This document shows, piece by piece, positions 15,620 through 24,188 of a stretch of 64,000 nt of DNA; the first letter of the stretch is position 1; each line of letters begins with the position of its first letter. This stretch comes from Prevotellaceae bacterium. GTDB taxonomy: Bacteria > Bacteroidota > Bacteroidia > Bacteroidales > Paludibacteraceae. The notes below the pieces were generated by a model. The model did no database searches and was not told the origin of the DNA. It saw nothing but the letters and a program-made list of their open reading frames with translations. The DNA is taken from assembly GCA_031271465.1 (NCBI GenBank), contig JAISVR010000043.1, positions 62,001 to 126,000 of the forward strand, written 5' to 3'. The position numbers and the translations under genes were made by a program.

Positions 15620-16036
15620 ATGGAAATGCAATGGAATAAAAAAGATACTCAAAGAATGACCCTTGTTTTACTTGTCATATTTCTTGCTGCGTCTTTGTAT
15701 GTTGTCGATTGGAGATTTCTTTTCTATAATACGGCTAATATGGGAAAAACCACAGGTGCAATAGTGAATATGGAGGAAACGAATATGACCACACAAACAC
15801 AGTTAGGAAGTCGGACAAGAACAGTACAATATGTAATACAATGTTCTTATACAGTAGATAGTATCAACTATATTGAAAAAATATCAATTCCAAGTAATAG
15901 TAGGATCAATGAATTATTAATCACAATCGGTTATCCTCAAAACAATATTGTTGAAATCTGGTATGAAAAGAATAATCCAAGCAAGTTTTTAATAAATACC
16001 AATTATAATTCCGGTTTTTATAAAGAAGAAAACTAA
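15620..16036 (+). CDS. Small membrane-anchored protein, DUF3592-like
   Basis: 138 residues: one N-terminal transmembrane helix (about residues 13-34), then a beta-rich extracytoplasmic domain with the pattern seen in DUF3592-type proteins (TTGAIVNMEE, YVIQCSYTVDSINY, GYPQNNIVEIWYEKNNP). The family assignment is tentative. The gene is AT-rich compared with the biosynthetic genes around it and starts 5 bases after the transposase stop, so it looks like cargo that arrived with, or next to, the RAYT. The function is unknown. Confidence 0.65.
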   Translation: MEMQWNKKDTQRMTLVLLVIFLAASLYVVDWRFLFYNTANMGKTTGAIVNMEETNMTTQTQLGSRTRTVQYVIQCSYTVDSINYIEKISIPSNSRINELLITIGYPQNNIVEIWYEKNNPSKFLINTNYNSGFYKEEN

Positions 16037-16058
16037 CTGAAAAATAGAAATAACAATT

Positions 16059-16346
16059 ATGGAAAAATATAAAAAACTGAATACTATTTCGGCATATTTA
16101 TTTGGATTGCCTTTTTTCATTCTCTGTATAGCTATTTTAATCCCATTATCTCCATTTAACAATTATGCTTTATTGATTGGTATTTCAAGTATGCCTGTTT
16201 GTTGTATTGTATCATTCATTTTATCTGTAAAATCGATTCAAATGAAACGAACTCGGCGAGCTGTCTTTTTAATACTATTTTCTTTGTTGTGTTTTCTTTC
16301 ATTCGTTGTTTATTTCCTTTTTCTTGCGACTTCAAATAAATTGTAA
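16059..16346 (+). CDS. Small membrane protein, function unknown
   Basis: 95 residues with three hydrophobic helices (about 10-31, 36-57 and 68-90) joined by short loops, the middle one followed by KSIQMKRTRR on what should be the cytoplasmic side. Not recognised beyond a resemblance to small DUF4190-like integral proteins. AT-rich like the gene before it (22 bases upstream) and inserted between the aminotransferase and the DAHP synthase. Possibly a pair with 15620-16036. Confidence 0.6.
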   Translation: MEKYKKLNTISAYLFGLPFFILCIAILIPLSPFNNYALLIGISSMPVCCIVSFILSVKSIQMKRTRRAVFLILFSLLCFLSFVVYFLFLATSNKL

Positions 16347-16382
16347 ATAGTAAATTGTCAAATAGTAAATTCTTAAAATCTT

Positions 16383-17450
16383 ATGGAACTAAATTTAGAA
16401 CAAATCACACTCGAAGGCGTATCGACCGAACGCCCGATGTTGATTGCCGGTCCGTGCAGCGCGGAAACCGAAGAACAGGTAATGGAAACAGCCCGTCAGT
16501 TGGCAGAAAACGGCGTGAAAATTTTCCGCGCAGGCATTTGGAAACCTCGTACCAAACCCGGAGGTTTCGAAGGCGTTGGCTCGGTGGGCTTAAATTGGCT
16601 CAAACAAGTGAAACGCAAAACCGGCATGTATGTGGCTACCGAAGTGGCTACCGCCAAACATGTGTATGAAGCCCTGAAATACGGTGTCGATTTGCTGTGG
16701 ATTGGCGCGCGCACTACGGCTAACCCCTTTGCCGTACAGGAAATTGCCGATGCGCTCGAAGGCGTAGATATTCCCGTGTTAATCAAAAATCCTGTCAATC
16801 CCGACCTCGAACTTTGGATTGGAGCAATTGAGCGGATTTACAACGCCGGTATTCGTCAGCTTGGAGCTATTCATCGCGGATTCAGTTCGTACGACAAAAA
16901 GATTTACCGCAACCTGCCCCAATGGCATTTGCCGGTAGAATTGAAACGCCGCTATCCGAACCTGCCAATCTTTTGCGACCCGAGCCACATCGGCGGCACA
17001 CGCGAATTGATTCAGCCAATTTCGCAACAGGCTATGGATTTACATTTCGAAGGTTTGATTATAGAAACACATTGCAATCCCGATCAGGCGTGGAGCGATA
17101 GAGAACAGCAAATTACGCCCGAGTTCCTGAAATTTATGATGAACAGGATTGTGATTCGCGATATGGCGCAAACTACCGAAAACCTTGCCGACCTGCGCAC
17201 GCAAATCGACCAGATTGACAACGAACTGTTGGAGGCTTTGGCGCGGCGTATGCGTGTTTCGGAAGAAATCGGTATTTATAAAAAGGAACACAACATTACC
17301 ATTTTGCAAACCACTCGCTACGACGAAATTCTGCAACGCGGTGTTGAAAAAGGATCGAAACTGGGACTGAGCGAAGCTTTTATGCGCGCATTCCTCGAAG
17401 CTGTACACGAAGAATCGGTACGCAAACAAATGGAAATTGTGAGTAAATAA
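16383..17450 (+). CDS. aroF: Bifunctional DAHP synthase / chorismate mutase
   Basis: 355 residues. The N-terminal domain (about 1-260) is a KDPG-type/AroG-family 3-deoxy-7-phosphoheptulonate synthase: AGPCSAE, IFRAGIWKPRTKPGGFEG, LLWIGARTTANPF, LIKNPVNPD, FCDPSHIGG. The C-terminal about 90 residues are an AroQ-type chorismate mutase (LADLRTQIDQIDNELLEALARRM). The enzyme both starts the shikimate pathway and converts chorismate to prephenate, the substrate of the neighbouring PheA and TyrA; the fused mutase often provides feedback control by prephenate. It normally follows the aminotransferase directly, but here three inserted genes lie between. The symbol follows function; aroG is also used. 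Confidence 0.95.
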   Translation: MELNLEQITLEGVSTERPMLIAGPCSAETEEQVMETARQLAENGVKIFRAGIWKPRTKPGGFEGVGSVGLNWLKQVKRKTGMYVATEVATAKHVYEALKYGVDLLWIGARTTANPFAVQEIADALEGVDIPVLIKNPVNPDLELWIGAIERIYNAGIRQLGAIHRGFSSYDKKIYRNLPQWHLPVELKRRYPNLPIFCDPSHIGGTRELIQPISQQAMDLHFEGLIIETHCNPDQAWSDREQQITPEFLKFMMNRIVIRDMAQTTENLADLRTQIDQIDNELLEALARRMRVSEEIGIYKKEHNITILQTTRYDEILQRGVEKGSKLGLSEAFMRAFLEAVHEESVRKQMEIVSK

Positions 17451-17459
17451 TAAATTTAG

Positions 17460-17559
17460 AAGTTACGGAAGTAACAGAAGTAACGGGAAGTTAAGAATAA
17501 AATGCAAATTTCTAACTCTCTCTCTAACTTCTGTAACTTCCCGTAACTTCCCGTAACTT
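17460..17559. repeat. Inverted clusters of a GTAAC-type short repeat
   Basis: The left cluster (17460-17495) repeats AGTTACGG / AGTAAC units; the right cluster (17523-17559) carries the same unit three times in inverse orientation (GTAACTTCCC). Together they can fold into a long stem in several registers. It lies between the DAHP synthase and tyrA. Confidence 0.8.
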
Positions 17560-17567
17560 TTAAAAAA

Positions 17568-18341
17568 ATGAAAATACTAATTCTCGGTGCCGGAAAAATG
17601 GGCACATTTCTTACAGACGCTTTGTGTTTGAAGCACGAAGTGGCATTGTTCGACACAAACCCAAGCCGGTTGCGTTTTGTCTTTAACACACAGCGATTGA
17701 CTCAATTGGACGAAATAAAAAACTTTGCGCCCGATTTGCTTATCAACGCCACAACTTTGAAATACACCATCGAAGCCTTCGAAATGGTAATGCCCTACCT
17801 GCCCGAAAACTGTATGCTTTCGGACATTGCTTCGGTAAAAACGGGATTGCCCGAATATTATGCAAAAACCGGAAAACGATTCGTTTCCACGCACCCGATG
17901 TTTGGTCCTACCTTTGCCAATCTCGATAACTTGAGTACGCACAACACCATCATTATCAAAGAATCGGACGATATGGGAAAGGCGTTTTTCCGCGATTTCT
18001 ATGGCTCGCTGCGCCTTAATATTTTTGAATATTCGTTTGTCGAACACGACGAAACTACAGCTTATTCGCTTTCCATTCCGTTTGCTTCGACCTTGGTGTT
18101 TGCTTCGGTGATGAAAAAACAGGATGCACCCGGAACTACCTTTAAAAAACATATGGACATTGCCCGCGGACTGCTTTCGGAAGACGATTACCTGCTTTCG
18201 GAAATCATGTTCAACCCTTTTACACAAGGACAGGTGGAAAAAATCCAACATGAATTGGCTTTATTGCTGGAAATTATCAAAGCGAAAGACACTGAGAAAA
18301 TGCAGGATTTCTTGAACGATGTACGAAAGAAAATCGAATAA
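17568..18341 (+). CDS. tyrA: Prephenate dehydrogenase
   Basis: 257 residues. NAD(P)-binding Rossmann start ILGAGKMGTFL (residues 4-14), then INATTLKYTIEAF, SDIASVKTGLPEYY, the conserved STHPMFGPTFANL with the catalytic His, and a helical dimerisation domain. It converts prephenate to 4-hydroxyphenylpyruvate on the tyrosine branch. Last gene of the aromatic operon, 117 bases after the DAHP synthase, with the gap occupied by a palindromic repeat cluster. No ACT domain, as is usual for the Bacteroidota form. Confidence 0.93.
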   Translation: MKILILGAGKMGTFLTDALCLKHEVALFDTNPSRLRFVFNTQRLTQLDEIKNFAPDLLINATTLKYTIEAFEMVMPYLPENCMLSDIASVKTGLPEYYAKTGKRFVSTHPMFGPTFANLDNLSTHNTIIIKESDDMGKAFFRDFYGSLRLNIFEYSFVEHDETTAYSLSIPFASTLVFASVMKKQDAPGTTFKKHMDIARGLLSEDDYLLSEIMFNPFTQGQVEKIQHELALLLEIIKAKDTEKMQDFLNDVRKKIE

Positions 18342-18401
18342 CAATTCACTGTTCAATAAAATTTTACTCGACTCTTTCTGCTAAAGGAATAGAAATATTA
18401 G

Positions 18402-18409
18402 TATTTTTG
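18402..18409 (+). promoter_or_regulatory. -7 box of the Cys/His-rich protein gene
   Basis: TATTTTTG ends 8 bases before the ATG at 18418, so the transcript would have almost no 5' leader. The -33 element is not clear. Confidence 0.5.
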
Positions 18410-18417
18410 CATTCGTT

Positions 18418-18867
18418 ATGAAAAATGGTTTGAAATACGCTTTGATTTGGATACTTTCCTTCATTTTCGTGTCCGTTGCACTTGGACACGATTTTGTGGA
18501 ATATTGCTGCTCTCGTTGCGAAACGGCAGGCATCGAAGCCGTTTTGACCAACTCAGATGCTTGTCATCACGAAGAAAATGACTGTTGCGCCGAGCATCAA
18601 ACCACACATAACCAAAATAAAAAAGATTGTGGCGGTACAAAAACTTGCCACACTCACCACTGGAAAGTCGATGATTTTTCATTTTCAACGGTTAAGAACT
18701 TCAAAATTACAGCGCCGGTAAACGATTTGTTCGTTGCACCTGCGCTTGTACTTTTCTCTTTCGAACCGATTATTTCTTCGTTTTCCGACATCTCTTTATC
18801 TTCAACCAATCTCCTCTCTATCTGCGGACGAGCCATACTTGCGTCCAATTGTGTGCTTATTATTTAG
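18418..18867 (+). CDS. Exported Cys/His-rich protein of a metal-uptake locus
   Basis: 149 residues: a signal peptide or N-terminal helix (about 7-23), then a stretch rich in potential metal ligands (VEYCCSRCETAG, CHHEENDCCAEHQTTH, CGGTKTCHTHHW), then a more hydrophobic C-terminal part. I do not recognise a named family. In Bacteroidota small Cys/His-rich exported proteins of this kind are often encoded just before a TonB receptor and an HMA protein, as here, which suggests metal (for example copper) binding or sensing at the cell envelope. The role is inferred from composition and neighbours. Confidence 0.7.
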   Translation: MKNGLKYALIWILSFIFVSVALGHDFVEYCCSRCETAGIEAVLTNSDACHHEENDCCAEHQTTHNQNKKDCGGTKTCHTHHWKVDDFSFSTVKNFKITAPVNDLFVAPALVLFSFEPIISSFSDISLSSTNLLSICGRAILASNCVLII

Positions 18868-19278
18868 CGGACTTATCTTTTTAAAATCACTACCGTCATT
18901 ACTTCCGTTGGTCGTGATTGCTAATTGCGAGGCACGAAGTAATCTTTATCCCCCAACCCCCTCAAGGGAAAGGCTGTTAAGTTATTTTATAAGTAATTGA
19001 ACTTCAATGTTTCGCTACTTTGTAGCTCTGTTTGTTCTTTCTATTTTTAAGCTACAAATACTACGGTGCTCTGCACCTGAAAGCATACTATAAGGCACAG
19101 AGTGCCATAAAATTTGTAGTTTATATGCAATAAAGTAAGAAAAGGTGCATAGCACCGAAACAGAATGACGAGCATGCCTAAATGGAATAATTCCGAAAAA
19201 GATTAATTATCGCTACGGATTTAGTCCGACGAATTATATTAAAAAATCTCTTTTTACTAATAATCATTACACACAATT
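18868..19278. repeat. 411-base intergenic region filled with repeat fragments
   Basis: No gene seen. It holds a degenerate GTCATTGCGAG-family piece (about 18917-18942), a CCCCCAACCCCCTCAAGGG-type fragment (about 18950-18970), a nested hairpin element near 19050-19120 (outer CTACAAAT / ATTTGTAG; inner self-complementary GGTGCTCTGCACC and GGCACAGAGTGCC), and at 19163-19199 a solitary right end (GCCTAAATGGAATAATTCCGA) of the element found complete at 21292-21649. The promoter of the TonB receptor was not recognised. Confidence 0.7.
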
Positions 19279-21285
19279 ATGAAAAAATATATGTTAGCCA
19301 TCTTGTTTTCGAGTGCTGCCATTGCTGCATTCTCGCAAACAAGCCTCAATCTCGATTCGATTGACGAATCGATTGAATTGCAAAGTCTTATACTTACAGA
19401 ATCTGCACCCAATGTGCTTAATTCGCGCTCTTCCGTACAACTTTCACAAACGCTGGGCAGCGGCGAGTTAAAACGAGCTGCCTGCTGCAACCTGTCCGAA
19501 AGTTTTGAAACCAATCCGAGTGTCGATGTGTCGTACAGCGACGCGGCAACGGGTGCAAAGCAAATCAAATTGCTCGGACTGTCGGGTACTTATGTGCAAA
19601 TGTTGGCAGAAAATGTGCCTACATTACGAGGAATCGCCGCACCTTACGGGCTGAGTTATACGCCCGGTGCATGGCTCGAAAGCATTCAAATATCGAAAGG
19701 TACTTCCTCGGTATTAAATGGTTACGAGGCATTGGCGGGACAAATAAACACCGTGTATCTGCATCCTGACAAGGAAAAACCGCTGGGCGTAAACCTGTAT
19801 TTCAACGATGCGTTGCGTTTCGAAGCAAATGCCAATGCTTCTGTTGCGGTTAACAAAAATCTTTCGACCACGCTTCTCGCCCATGCAAGCAGCGATACCC
19901 GCGAATGGGATATGAACGACGATGGTTTTCTGGACATGCCTAAAACGCAACAGTTCAATGTGTTGAATAAATGGAGCTACCGGCGGGGCGATTACATGTC
20001 GCATTACAAGCTGCGCTACCTGCACGAAAACCGCCGCGGCGGACAGGTTGAGGATATTGAAAATCCCTATCGAATCGGTATCTACACGAACCGCCTGGAG
20101 TTTTCTGCCCACAACGGCATTATTCTCAACAACGAAAAAGACCGAAGTATTGGGCTGATTGTCAGCGGGTCGCAACACGAACAGGATGCTCGCTTCGGAG
20201 CTTCCCGCTACGATGCGGCACAAACGAATGTGTACGGGAATTTGATTTTTGCTACCAATTTCAACAAGTGGAATAAGATTTCTACGGGTGCGAGTTTCAA
20301 CCTCGACCGATACGACGAGTTTTTCTTCCAACACCCAACTCAAAGCGATGACACGAGAATGGAAAGTGTGGGCGGGATTTTTGCCGAATATTCGCTGAAC
20401 CTGAAAGATAAGGTAATTTTCCTGTTTGGATTGCGAGATGATTACAGCTCGGTTTATGGCAATTTCCTGACGCCGCGTTTACACACGAAATTGAATTTCT
20501 CGAAACGGTTTTATGCCCGCGCTTCGGTGGGTAAGGGGTATCGTTCGCCCAATGTGCTGGCAGAAAACAGTTATTTGCTGGCAAGCTCGCGGCAACTAAT
20601 TATTGCTTCGGATTTAAAGCAGGAAGAGGCGTGGAACTACGGCGTGAATGCTACCTGGCACATTCCGGTTTACAAAAACAGGGAACTGACCTTGCAGGGT
20701 GAATTTTATCGAACGGATTTTGTAAATCAGGCTGTTAGCGATTTGGATAGCGATCCGCACGCCGCCACGATTGCTAATCTCGACGGGCAATCGTATGCCA
20801 ACAGCTTTCAACTGGAAGCTTCGTACGAAATACTGCGCGGCTGGACTGTTACGGCGGCACATCGTATTATAAATGCAAAAACTACGATTGGCGGTAAACT
20901 GCGCGAAAAACCGCTTACGAACCGCTACAAATCGTTGCTGACTACTTCGTATCAAACACGCCTGAAGAAATGGCAATTCGACTTTACTACACAAATCAAC
21001 GGTGGTAGTCGGTTGCCCGACCCCGACCTGCAAAATCCGCTGTGGGATAAAGAATTTTCGTCGTTCGTTGTGTTGAATGCGCAGATAACGCGCAATTTTA
21101 GAGCCTGGTCAATTTATGTTGGAGGCGAAAATCTGACAGGTTATAAGCAAAAGCGTCCGATTATCGATGCTGCCAATCCAACGGGCACGAATTTTGATGC
21201 TTCGATGGTGTATGCGCCACTCGAAGGGCAACGGTTTTATGCCGGTCTGCGGTGGAATTTACATAAATATGAAGCAAAAAAATAG
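19279..21285 (+). CDS. TonB-dependent outer-membrane receptor, probable metal/chelate uptake
   Basis: 668 residues: signal peptide (1-19, ending AAFS-Q), plug domain (about 40-160) and a 22-strand barrel that ends in Lys-rich residues after an aromatic-rich last strand (FYAGLRWNLH). The plug contains KRAACCNLSESFETNPSVD, a vicinal Cys pair seen in receptors that sit with HMA proteins. No N-terminal carboxypeptidase-like domain, so it is not a SusC-type nutrient receptor. The Cys/His-rich protein before it and the HMA protein after it point to metal uptake; the ligand is unknown. Both flanks are filled with dispersed repeats. Confidence 0.9.
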   Translation: MKKYMLAILFSSAAIAAFSQTSLNLDSIDESIELQSLILTESAPNVLNSRSSVQLSQTLGSGELKRAACCNLSESFETNPSVDVSYSDAATGAKQIKLLGLSGTYVQMLAENVPTLRGIAAPYGLSYTPGAWLESIQISKGTSSVLNGYEALAGQINTVYLHPDKEKPLGVNLYFNDALRFEANANASVAVNKNLSTTLLAHASSDTREWDMNDDGFLDMPKTQQFNVLNKWSYRRGDYMSHYKLRYLHENRRGGQVEDIENPYRIGIYTNRLEFSAHNGIILNNEKDRSIGLIVSGSQHEQDARFGASRYDAAQTNVYGNLIFATNFNKWNKISTGASFNLDRYDEFFFQHPTQSDDTRMESVGGIFAEYSLNLKDKVIFLFGLRDDYSSVYGNFLTPRLHTKLNFSKRFYARASVGKGYRSPNVLAENSYLLASSRQLIIASDLKQEEAWNYGVNATWHIPVYKNRELTLQGEFYRTDFVNQAVSDLDSDPHAATIANLDGQSYANSFQLEASYEILRGWTVTAAHRIINAKTTIGGKLREKPLTNRYKSLLTTSYQTRLKKWQFDFTTQINGGSRLPDPDLQNPLWDKEFSSFVVLNAQITRNFRAWSIYVGGENLTGYKQKRPIIDAANPTGTNFDASMVYAPLEGQRFYAGLRWNLHKYEAKK

Positions 21286-21291
21286 TAACAC

Positions 21292-21649
21292 TATTCCATT
21301 TAGGCGTGCAAAGCAAACACTATCCGTCATTGCGAGGAGGAACGACGAAGCAATCTCAGTACAGGAACAGATTGCTTCGCTATTGCTCGCAATGACGAAG
21401 GAGAGCAATAACGGGAAAAGGGAACGACGAAAAACCCAACAACGGCGCATCATTGCGAGGAACGAAGCAATCTTGGAGTACTTGTATTTAGATTGCTTCG
21501 TACCTCGCAATGACGAACAGGCTAAAGAAAACCGTCATTGCGAGGAGGCACGACGAAGCAATCTCAATACAGGCATGGATTGTTTCGTTCCTCGCAACCA
21601 GCGGTCAGTGACCAACGGGAGCTAATGACGAGTACGCCTAAATGGAATA
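21292..21649. repeat. Composite inverted-repeat element (MITE-like), 358 bp
   Basis: Ends: TATTCCATTTAGGCGTGC (21292-21309) and GTACGCCTAAATGGAATA (21632-21649), complementary at 17 of 18 positions. The interior holds at least three copies of the GTCATTGCGAGG...GAAGCAATC unit in both orientations and a GGTCAGTGACC palindrome near 21603. No gene is needed to explain it. Parts recur at 19163-19199 and, inverted, at 25688-25860. It fills the gap between the TonB receptor and the HMA protein. Confidence 0.8.
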
Positions 21650-21692
21650 ATTCCGAATAATATAAATCTTAATTACTTAATTATTTTACAAC

Positions 21693-21986
21693 ATGAAAAA
21701 TTTAGCTGTAATTTTTGGCATACTGTTGCTGACAGTATCCGCATCTGCTCAAAAGAGCACAAAGAATTTTACCACAACGGTATTTGATGTAAGTTTGCAC
21801 TGCGACAACTGCGTGCAAAAAGTGGAAAGCAACATTGCCTACGAAAAAGGCGTGAAAGACCTGAAAGTGAATTTGGAGAAAAAAGAGGTTACCGTAACCT
21901 ACGATGCAAGTAAAAATTCGGACGAAAAGCTGATTGAGGCGTTTCGGAAACTGGGTTATGGAGCAAAGGCAGTGTCGAGAAAATAG
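21693..21986 (+). CDS. Heavy-metal-associated (HMA) domain protein, exported
   Basis: 97 residues: signal peptide (1-20, SASA-Q), then one HMA/MerP-like ferredoxin-fold domain with the metal site HCDNC (C37, C40), KVESNIAYEKGVKDLKVNLEKK and an LGYGAK end. Small proteins of this type bind soft metals such as copper, zinc or mercury in the periplasm. Placed after the TonB receptor and separated from it by a repeat element, it completes a three-gene metal locus. The metal is not determined by the sequence. Confidence 0.88.
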   Translation: MKNLAVIFGILLLTVSASAQKSTKNFTTTVFDVSLHCDNCVQKVESNIAYEKGVKDLKVNLEKKEVTVTYDASKNSDEKLIEAFRKLGYGAKAVSRK

Positions 21987-22026
21987 GAATTTCTCACAAT
22001 AAAAAAACACATATAAATAAACTACT

Positions 22027-22728
22027 ATGTTAAATTATTCATTGCACGACAATGCACTGACCAAGCGCGCAAACGATATGTGGGCACAAACCCACCCAAA
22101 ACTGCATTACGACCGCAAAGCGTTTATCAACCTGATGCTGGAGCGCGGTACGCTGATTTCGAAAACAGACATTATTGCCGTGTTGAATCACATGGAAGAA
22201 ACGGCAGCGTACATCGTCGAAAACGGAGGTACACTCAAACTGCCGCTGTTTAACACAAATTTTTCCATTTCAGGCGTATTCGAGGGAGCAAACGATGCGT
22301 TTGACCCCACACGCCACAAGCTGTGTGTTAATGTGGTGAAAGGCACTGTGCTTCGCAAAGCCGAACAGCGTGTCAAACTGTCGAAAGCAAACATATCCTG
22401 GTGTCAGCCTCAGATACATCAAATAAAAGACAGTATAAGCGGCAGTGTGGATACTATCCTTACGGCAGGCGGTGCAGTAGAAATACTGGGAATAAAAATC
22501 AAACTACTGGGTGATAAGCCTGAAACGGGCTTATACTTTGTTGCCGAAGATGGTACGACAAGCAAAGCAGAAGTCATTATCCGGAATAAACCCTCACAGA
22601 TAATTGCGCTGATACCTGCACTTAAGGCGGGCAGATACAGGATAAAGGTGGTTACGCAGTTTACCGGCGGGCGTAAAACAACAGAACCCAAGGTTACATA
22701 CAATACAAAACCACTATTGGTTTCTTAA
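22027..22728 (+). CDS. HU-like DNA-binding protein with C-terminal DUF4469-like domain
   Basis: 233 residues. The first about 125 form an HU/IHF-like domain of the divergent Bacteroidota type (LISKTDIIAVLNHMEETAAYIVENGGTLKLPLFNTNFSISG region and a basic arm). The last about 100 are a beta-sandwich of the DUF4469/Ig-like kind. Such proteins are often multi-copy in Bacteroidales and may bind or bridge DNA; a specific role is not known. It follows the HMA gene by 40 bases and ends at a strong terminator. No functional link to the metal genes can be argued from sequence. Confidence 0.8.
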   Translation: MLNYSLHDNALTKRANDMWAQTHPKLHYDRKAFINLMLERGTLISKTDIIAVLNHMEETAAYIVENGGTLKLPLFNTNFSISGVFEGANDAFDPTRHKLCVNVVKGTVLRKAEQRVKLSKANISWCQPQIHQIKDSISGSVDTILTAGGAVEILGIKIKLLGDKPETGLYFVAEDGTTSKAEVIIRNKPSQIIALIPALKAGRYRIKVVTQFTGGRKTTEPKVTYNTKPLLVS

Positions 22729-22774
22729 AAAAACCAATATCGATTTTATAATAAAACCACTGAAGGTTTGCATT

Positions 22775-22817
22775 AAAAACCACCTGCGATGTTAAACACA
22801 TAACACAGGTGGTTTTT
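22775..22817 (+). terminator. Intrinsic terminator after the HU-like gene
   Basis: AAAAACCACCTG (22775-22786) pairs perfectly over 12 bases with CAGGTGGTTTTT (22806-22817) around a 19-base loop. The A-rich left side and T-rich right side make it usable by the converging serS transcript as well. Confidence 0.85.
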
Positions 22818-22856
22818 CAATTCAGGCGTATTGTTTCTGTTGAAGAAGATGAATGC

Positions 22857-24128
22857 TTAATCAATCCACTCAAACCCGCAATACGACACCAAGGCTTTCG
22901 GGATACGAATACCTTCGGGCGTTTGGTGGTTTTCGAGCAAAGCCGCCACAATGCGGGGCAAAGCAAGCGCGCTGCCGTTCAAGGTATGGCAAAGCTCGGT
23001 TTTCTTATCGTCGTTGCGGAAACGGCATTTCAAGCGGTTTGCCTGATAACTCTCGAAGTTCGATACCGAACTCACTTCTAACCAGCGTTCCTGCGCTGCC
23101 GAATAGACTTCAAAATCGAAAGTCAGCGCCGAAGTAAAACTCATATCGCCGCCGCAGAGGCGAAGGATACGCCAAGGTAATTCTAATTTATTTATCAAGG
23201 ATTGCACATAATCCACCATTTCTGTCAACGATTGGTAGGAGTGTTCAGGCGTATCGATGCGTACAATTTCCACCTTGTCGAATTGATGTAAACGGTTCAG
23301 CCCGCGTACATCTTTACCGTACGAGCCTGCCTCGCGGCGAAAGCAAGCCGAATAAGCGGTATTTTTTACCGGCAAATCTTTTTTATCCAAAATCACATCG
23401 CGGTAGATATTCGTAACCGGCACTTCGGCTGTAGGGATAAGATATAAATCGTCGGCTGTAGCGTGATACATCTGCCCTTCTTTATCGGGCAATTGCCCTG
23501 TTGCATAACCAGAAGCGGCATTAACCACATAGGGCGGTTGTACTTCCAAATATCCGGCATTGCGAGCCTCATCGAGGAAAAAATTAATCAAAGCGCGTTG
23601 CAAGCGTGCGCCTTTTCCTTTGTAAACGGGAAAGCCCGCTCCGGCAATTTTCACACCAAGTTCAAAATCAATCAAGTCATACTTTTTTGCCAAATCCCAA
23701 TGAGGCTGTGCTCCCTCGTGTAGCGTTGGAATTTCGCCCCCTGTTTTTTCTACCCTATTATCTTCGGCGTGTTTGCCTTCAGGCACTTGTTCGCTTGGCA
23801 AATTGGGAATGGTGCATAACAAAGCTGTTAATTTGTCTTCTGCCTCTTTCATATCCGTTTCGAGTTGTTTGTTACCCTCTTTCATCTCGGCAACACGGGC
23901 GCGAGCCGTTTCAGCTTCATCCTTTTTGCCCTCTTTCATCAGTGCACCAATGCTTTTAGACAGGTTGTTTAATTCTGCCAAATTAGCATCTAACACACCT
24001 TGCGTGCTTTTTCGTTTTTCATTAAGCGCAATAACCGTTTCGATAGCCTCTCTCCCATCGAAATGCTTTTTTGCCAATCGGCGAATTACTTCGTCTTTAT
24101 TTTCTGTGATTTGTTTTAGTGTAAGCAT
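22857..24128 (-). CDS. serS: Seryl-tRNA synthetase
   Basis: 423-residue class II synthetase that charges tRNA-Ser. N-terminal long coiled-coil arm (about 30-105, rich in Glu/Lys), then the catalytic core with motif 2 (ACFRREAGSYGKDVRGLNRLHQFDKVE) and motif 3 (LNGSALALPRIVAALLE). Full length, normal start MLTLKQITENKDEVIRRL. A likely original promoter lies at 24827-24834, and an IS200-like element sits between that promoter and this gene, within the 5' untranslated region. Terminator shared with the converging HU-like gene. Confidence 0.96.
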   Translation of the reverse strand: MLTLKQITENKDEVIRRLAKKHFDGREAIETVIALNEKRKSTQGVLDANLAELNNLSKSIGALMKEGKKDEAETARARVAEMKEGNKQLETDMKEAEDKLTALLCTIPNLPSEQVPEGKHAEDNRVEKTGGEIPTLHEGAQPHWDLAKKYDLIDFELGVKIAGAGFPVYKGKGARLQRALINFFLDEARNAGYLEVQPPYVVNAASGYATGQLPDKEGQMYHATADDLYLIPTAEVPVTNIYRDVILDKKDLPVKNTAYSACFRREAGSYGKDVRGLNRLHQFDKVEIVRIDTPEHSYQSLTEMVDYVQSLINKLELPWRILRLCGGDMSFTSALTFDFEVYSAAQERWLEVSSVSNFESYQANRLKCRFRNDDKKTELCHTLNGSALALPRIVAALLENHQTPEGIRIPKALVSYCGFEWID

Positions 24129-24188
24129 ATTATATATGTTTTTAATCGTTCTATTTCTTGTTGAATTTCTTTGTTCGCAATTTACTAT

